DNA of 64,000 nt from Vanilla planifolia (Eukaryota; Streptophyta; Magnoliopsida; Asparagales; Orchidaceae). Of this stretch, positions 61,216 to 64,000 are shown in pieces; positions within the stretch are counted from its first letter, which is position 1, and each line of letters starts with the position of its first letter. Under the pieces are notes generated by a model. The model saw nothing but the letters and a program-made list of their open reading frames with translations, was not told the DNA's origin and did not search any database. The stretch spans positions 889,001 to 953,000 of the forward strand of contig JAIUJO010000145.1 of the NCBI GenBank assembly GCA_023846275.1, given 5' to 3'. The position numbers and the translations under genes were made by a program.

Positions 61216-62600
61216 TATTTATTTTTCTTAATAAAAAGATCATAAATTAATCAAATTATAAATCTAGGTTTCTAACTAACATAAAATTATTTTTATGAAA
61301 CATATTATAAAAATAAGTTCATTTATTATTAGAAAAAATTATTTTAAAATCCTAGTTTTAATGGGATTTACACATTATTTTTCATTTTAATTATAAAAAT
61401 CAATTATAAAACAAATCAAAATTTCATATTTAGGTTATTATTTGTGATGATCCTAAATAGGATTTAAATTTTTAAGATTTTCTTTGATTACATCTTATTT
61501 CTCTATTTATTTTATTTTGATAATTTAAACTTCATTTGTCAAATCTTATTTATTATTGAAATAAGTTCATATTAGTTTTTTAGTTTACATTTATTAGTAA
61601 AAGTTTACATGCACAATACTTGATTTTAATTATTAGATTTGAGAACCTAAGCTATTTTATGTTTAACATAATTGATTTTAAGTATGTTATTAATTATTTC
61701 ACTCTCAATGCAAAAGTTGGACATTTTAATTAAATTTTAGCTTTAATCTCACATGCGTTCGATGTATGACCAAGTTGCATGCAATAGTGTTATTTAATAC
61801 GATTATCGCATGTAAACAATCAACATCTGAATGTATAAAAGTTCTAACATATGCAACAAAAATTTCTATACTAATTGGTTTTTTTAAAAAAATGGTTAAC
61901 TACAGTTTAAGTATTTAAAAGCACTTGATTCCTTAATGAATGATGCATGTTATTAACATTTTGTTCTAACTCATGGGCCTTTCCACATTCTCAAAAAACA
62001 TATGGAACTTTTCTCTAATTTTTTAAAATGAATTACATATTCATTATATTCTTCTTTTATATTCTTTTATTTTCTATCAAACTTTTAATATCCTTTCTGC
62101 ATATAAAGTAATTGTTTAACCTATTTTTTGTAATAGTTTTTCTCCTTGCTTCATGATATACCCTCTTCTTTTTCTCTAACCATAATGCACAAGTGTCCTT
62201 CATTATCTTCTTCCTTTCAACTTGTGATAATCACCTTCGGCTCATTCAAAGCTATTTTCAATGTCTTCTTTTTTCAAGGTACTTTTTTATTTCATTGTTC
62301 TTGAACGATCCCTCATAAATCATCATTAACTCATGCCAAATTTTATAAGCTATTTTAAAACTAATATTTCTATTAAATTTAGTAGTACTCAAAGTATAAC
62401 TTTATTTAGTACTATAATTTGGTTTCACAAGATGAGGGTGAATAGCTATGAATTAAAAATTCTTGTTTTTACAAAAATACTAAAACAAAACTTAAAATTA
62501 CATTTGAAATGCTTAAGAAAATATCACAAATGTTTTTTTATAAACTTCAAATTAAATTTAAAACATATTAGTTTATTTTAGTAATAAGTTATAAAAATTA
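61215..62600. other. AT-rich stretch without genes
   Basis: No gene or repeat partner recognised. An 82-codon frame at 62,333-62,581 is lysine- and phenylalanine-rich, as expected from AT-rich DNA, and has no domain. Confidence 0.5.
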
Positions 62601-63790
62601 TTAAATAAAAAACCAGTAAGAATAAAAATATATACAAATGATTTTAAATGTTTGATTTAAAACAAGCTTATGTCATGCACAAAATTCTTCTGACAATAAC
62701 AGACACTATATATAAAACTTTTGCCTAAAGATGGTTAGACTAAACTATTATAATAATGAAACAAAAGAAATAGTACACTAAAACCTCACAATGATATAAA
62801 ATAGTAATAGTTGAAAAAGAATCAATGACATAAAGTTAAAATGATTAAAGTGGCATAAGTATCTTAATTAAATAATTTTGAATAGCAAAAACAATAAACT
62901 TTGCTACATAACAATAATGCTTCTTTTAAGAGTTTGATGATTAAGAGAAGCAATGTATTTATGTGATAATGATCACATGGTATAAATGACTTGAATGACT
63001 TGAAAATTTAGTTTAGATTGGGTAAAAATTCATTAATCCATGTTTTTCAAATATTCTCTTATTCATAGAAATTTTTTATCAACAAAAAGAACTTACTAAT
63101 AAGAAAAAAAATCTTGTTGTTCCTAATATTTTCATATTTTTTAATAAAAAGTTATCTTTTAAATAAAATGTTCTAGTGGCTTAAAATAATTACTAAAAGA
63201 GCTATTGTGCATGAGCTACTTGATCAAAATGATATAGGGCTATTTGATCATGAAAACTACATGATTGAATGGATAAGATTCTGTTGGGGCTATTTTGAGA
63301 TAGGATTTTTTTATGTCCATTAGACAAGAATCTTGATCGAACGACTGGATTTTGATCTGATGTGTAGAATAACATTAATTAAGTGAATGTGAAATAAATG
63401 ATCTAATGAAGGATAATATCTATCCTCAAAAAAAAAAAAAAAAAAAAAAAAAACGTAAGGTGCTGACAATCATTTGATTGTGAAATTGCAAAACCTAACA
63501 AATTTTGCTACTACCTCAATTTACAAGCATGTTTCACAAAAAAAGCTTTATTTGTGCCACATTCGGGGTTAGCAACCCTTTAGTTTGCTTGGAACTAGTG
63601 ATGCATTACGCACTATATATGAGGATACAGTAGTAATAACTTGATCTTGGAACCTTATAAATTATTTTCATCGTCAATCCTAGCATCGTAACTAGTTGAA
63701 AGGTTTGTGGGCATGCATTACAAACCATGTAATGACATCCAACATGTTTTAGGCATTATTAAGCCTATTGGTTGTAATTAATATAAATTA
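62600..63790 (+). repeat. Direct repeat, right member
   Basis: Partner of 56,750-58,060. It carries a 26-base A run absent from the left member. The G+C-richer end (63,540-63,760) is shared but shows no common reading frame. Confidence 0.6.
63428..63453. repeat. Poly(A) run of 26 bases
   Basis: An uninterrupted run of A inside the right direct repeat, not found at the same place in its partner near 57.7 kb. It may be a grown microsatellite or a retroposed tail, but no retroposed sequence is visible on its 5' side. Length may be affected by sequencing. Confidence 0.9.
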
Positions 63791-64000
63791 TTATTATTAT
63801 TAATAATTAATTATTGTAATTATAATATAAATTTTGTAAAACATTCTAATATATTTTTAAGATATGATTAAAAATATATTTTCAAGGAAGTTAAGTTGGA
63901 TAGATTAAGTGATGAAGGATTGTAATGTAAGTGGTTGTGCATTTACTTCAAGACATGCAAAAATATGACACTTTTTCTTTTACTTAGAATTGAAATTTGT

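Noticed and set aside
1-64000. CRISPR arrays, rRNA, tRNA, telomere-type repeats, organelle DNA insertions.
   Set aside because: No regularly spaced short repeats, no tRNA A/B-box pairs, no rRNA-like sequence and no long G+C-normal organelle-like part were seen when reading both strands.
1-64000. A working, previously undescribed gene system.
   Set aside because: No intact gene longer than 111 codons and no cluster of complementary functions. The unusual content is structural (rearranged repeats and decayed elements).

Overview
The window looks like intergenic nuclear DNA from a plant, most likely a seed plant. Spot counts give about one quarter G+C. No open frame exceeds about 111 codons, and I found no host gene, tRNA, rRNA or CRISPR array. 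What can be recognised is decayed retrotransposon: Ty1/copia protease, integrase, reverse transcriptase (RT) and RNase H, one plant L1-type LINE, and several LTR-like direct repeats. All are broken by in-frame stops and frameshifts. Very low G+C with old, heavily mutated retroelements fits a large, methylated, deaminated genome. Welwitschia or a related gymnosperm is one candidate, but this is inference from composition and not identification.

Layout. 1-2.4 kb: three head-to-tail pieces of a copia pol on the + strand. 2.4-3.8 kb: AT-rich filler. 3.79-7.93 kb and 12.52-16.86 kb: two arms of a large inverted repeat. Between them, on the - strand, lies a LINE with ORF1, endonuclease and RT parts (about 11.2 to 7.95 kb). 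From 14.85 to 26.34 kb runs a long segment that recurs, diverged and with an extra insertion, at 39.13-52.76 kb. Both copies hold an AT-rich block, a minus-strand copia pol relic (about 24.5 to 21.86 kb and 50.7 to 48.0 kb), and a plus-strand conserved frame near their right ends. Between them lies a third, better preserved minus-strand copia relic: protease at 30.5 kb, integrase, RT, RNase H at 28.0 kb, then a polypurine tract and LTR start at 27.7 kb. The stretch 30.5-39.1 kb holds nothing I can name.

The right third is made of LTR-like repeats. There is a direct-repeat pair at 44.1/46.0 kb and a pair at 52.65/54.93 kb with a SIRE-like polypurine tail between them. A pair lies at 56.75/62.6 kb, and a 198-bp tandem dimer at 59.4 kb. 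An LTR-like R/U5 region near 61 kb is preceded by a textbook GT-AG intron.

No intact working system is present. The points of most interest are structural: copia fragments sharing the same odd integrase-to-RT junction in at least three places, an inverted repeat and a segmental duplication that share one module family, two stop-poor frames of unknown function kept in both inverted-repeat arms, and a visible CpG-decay record across four copies of one repeat.
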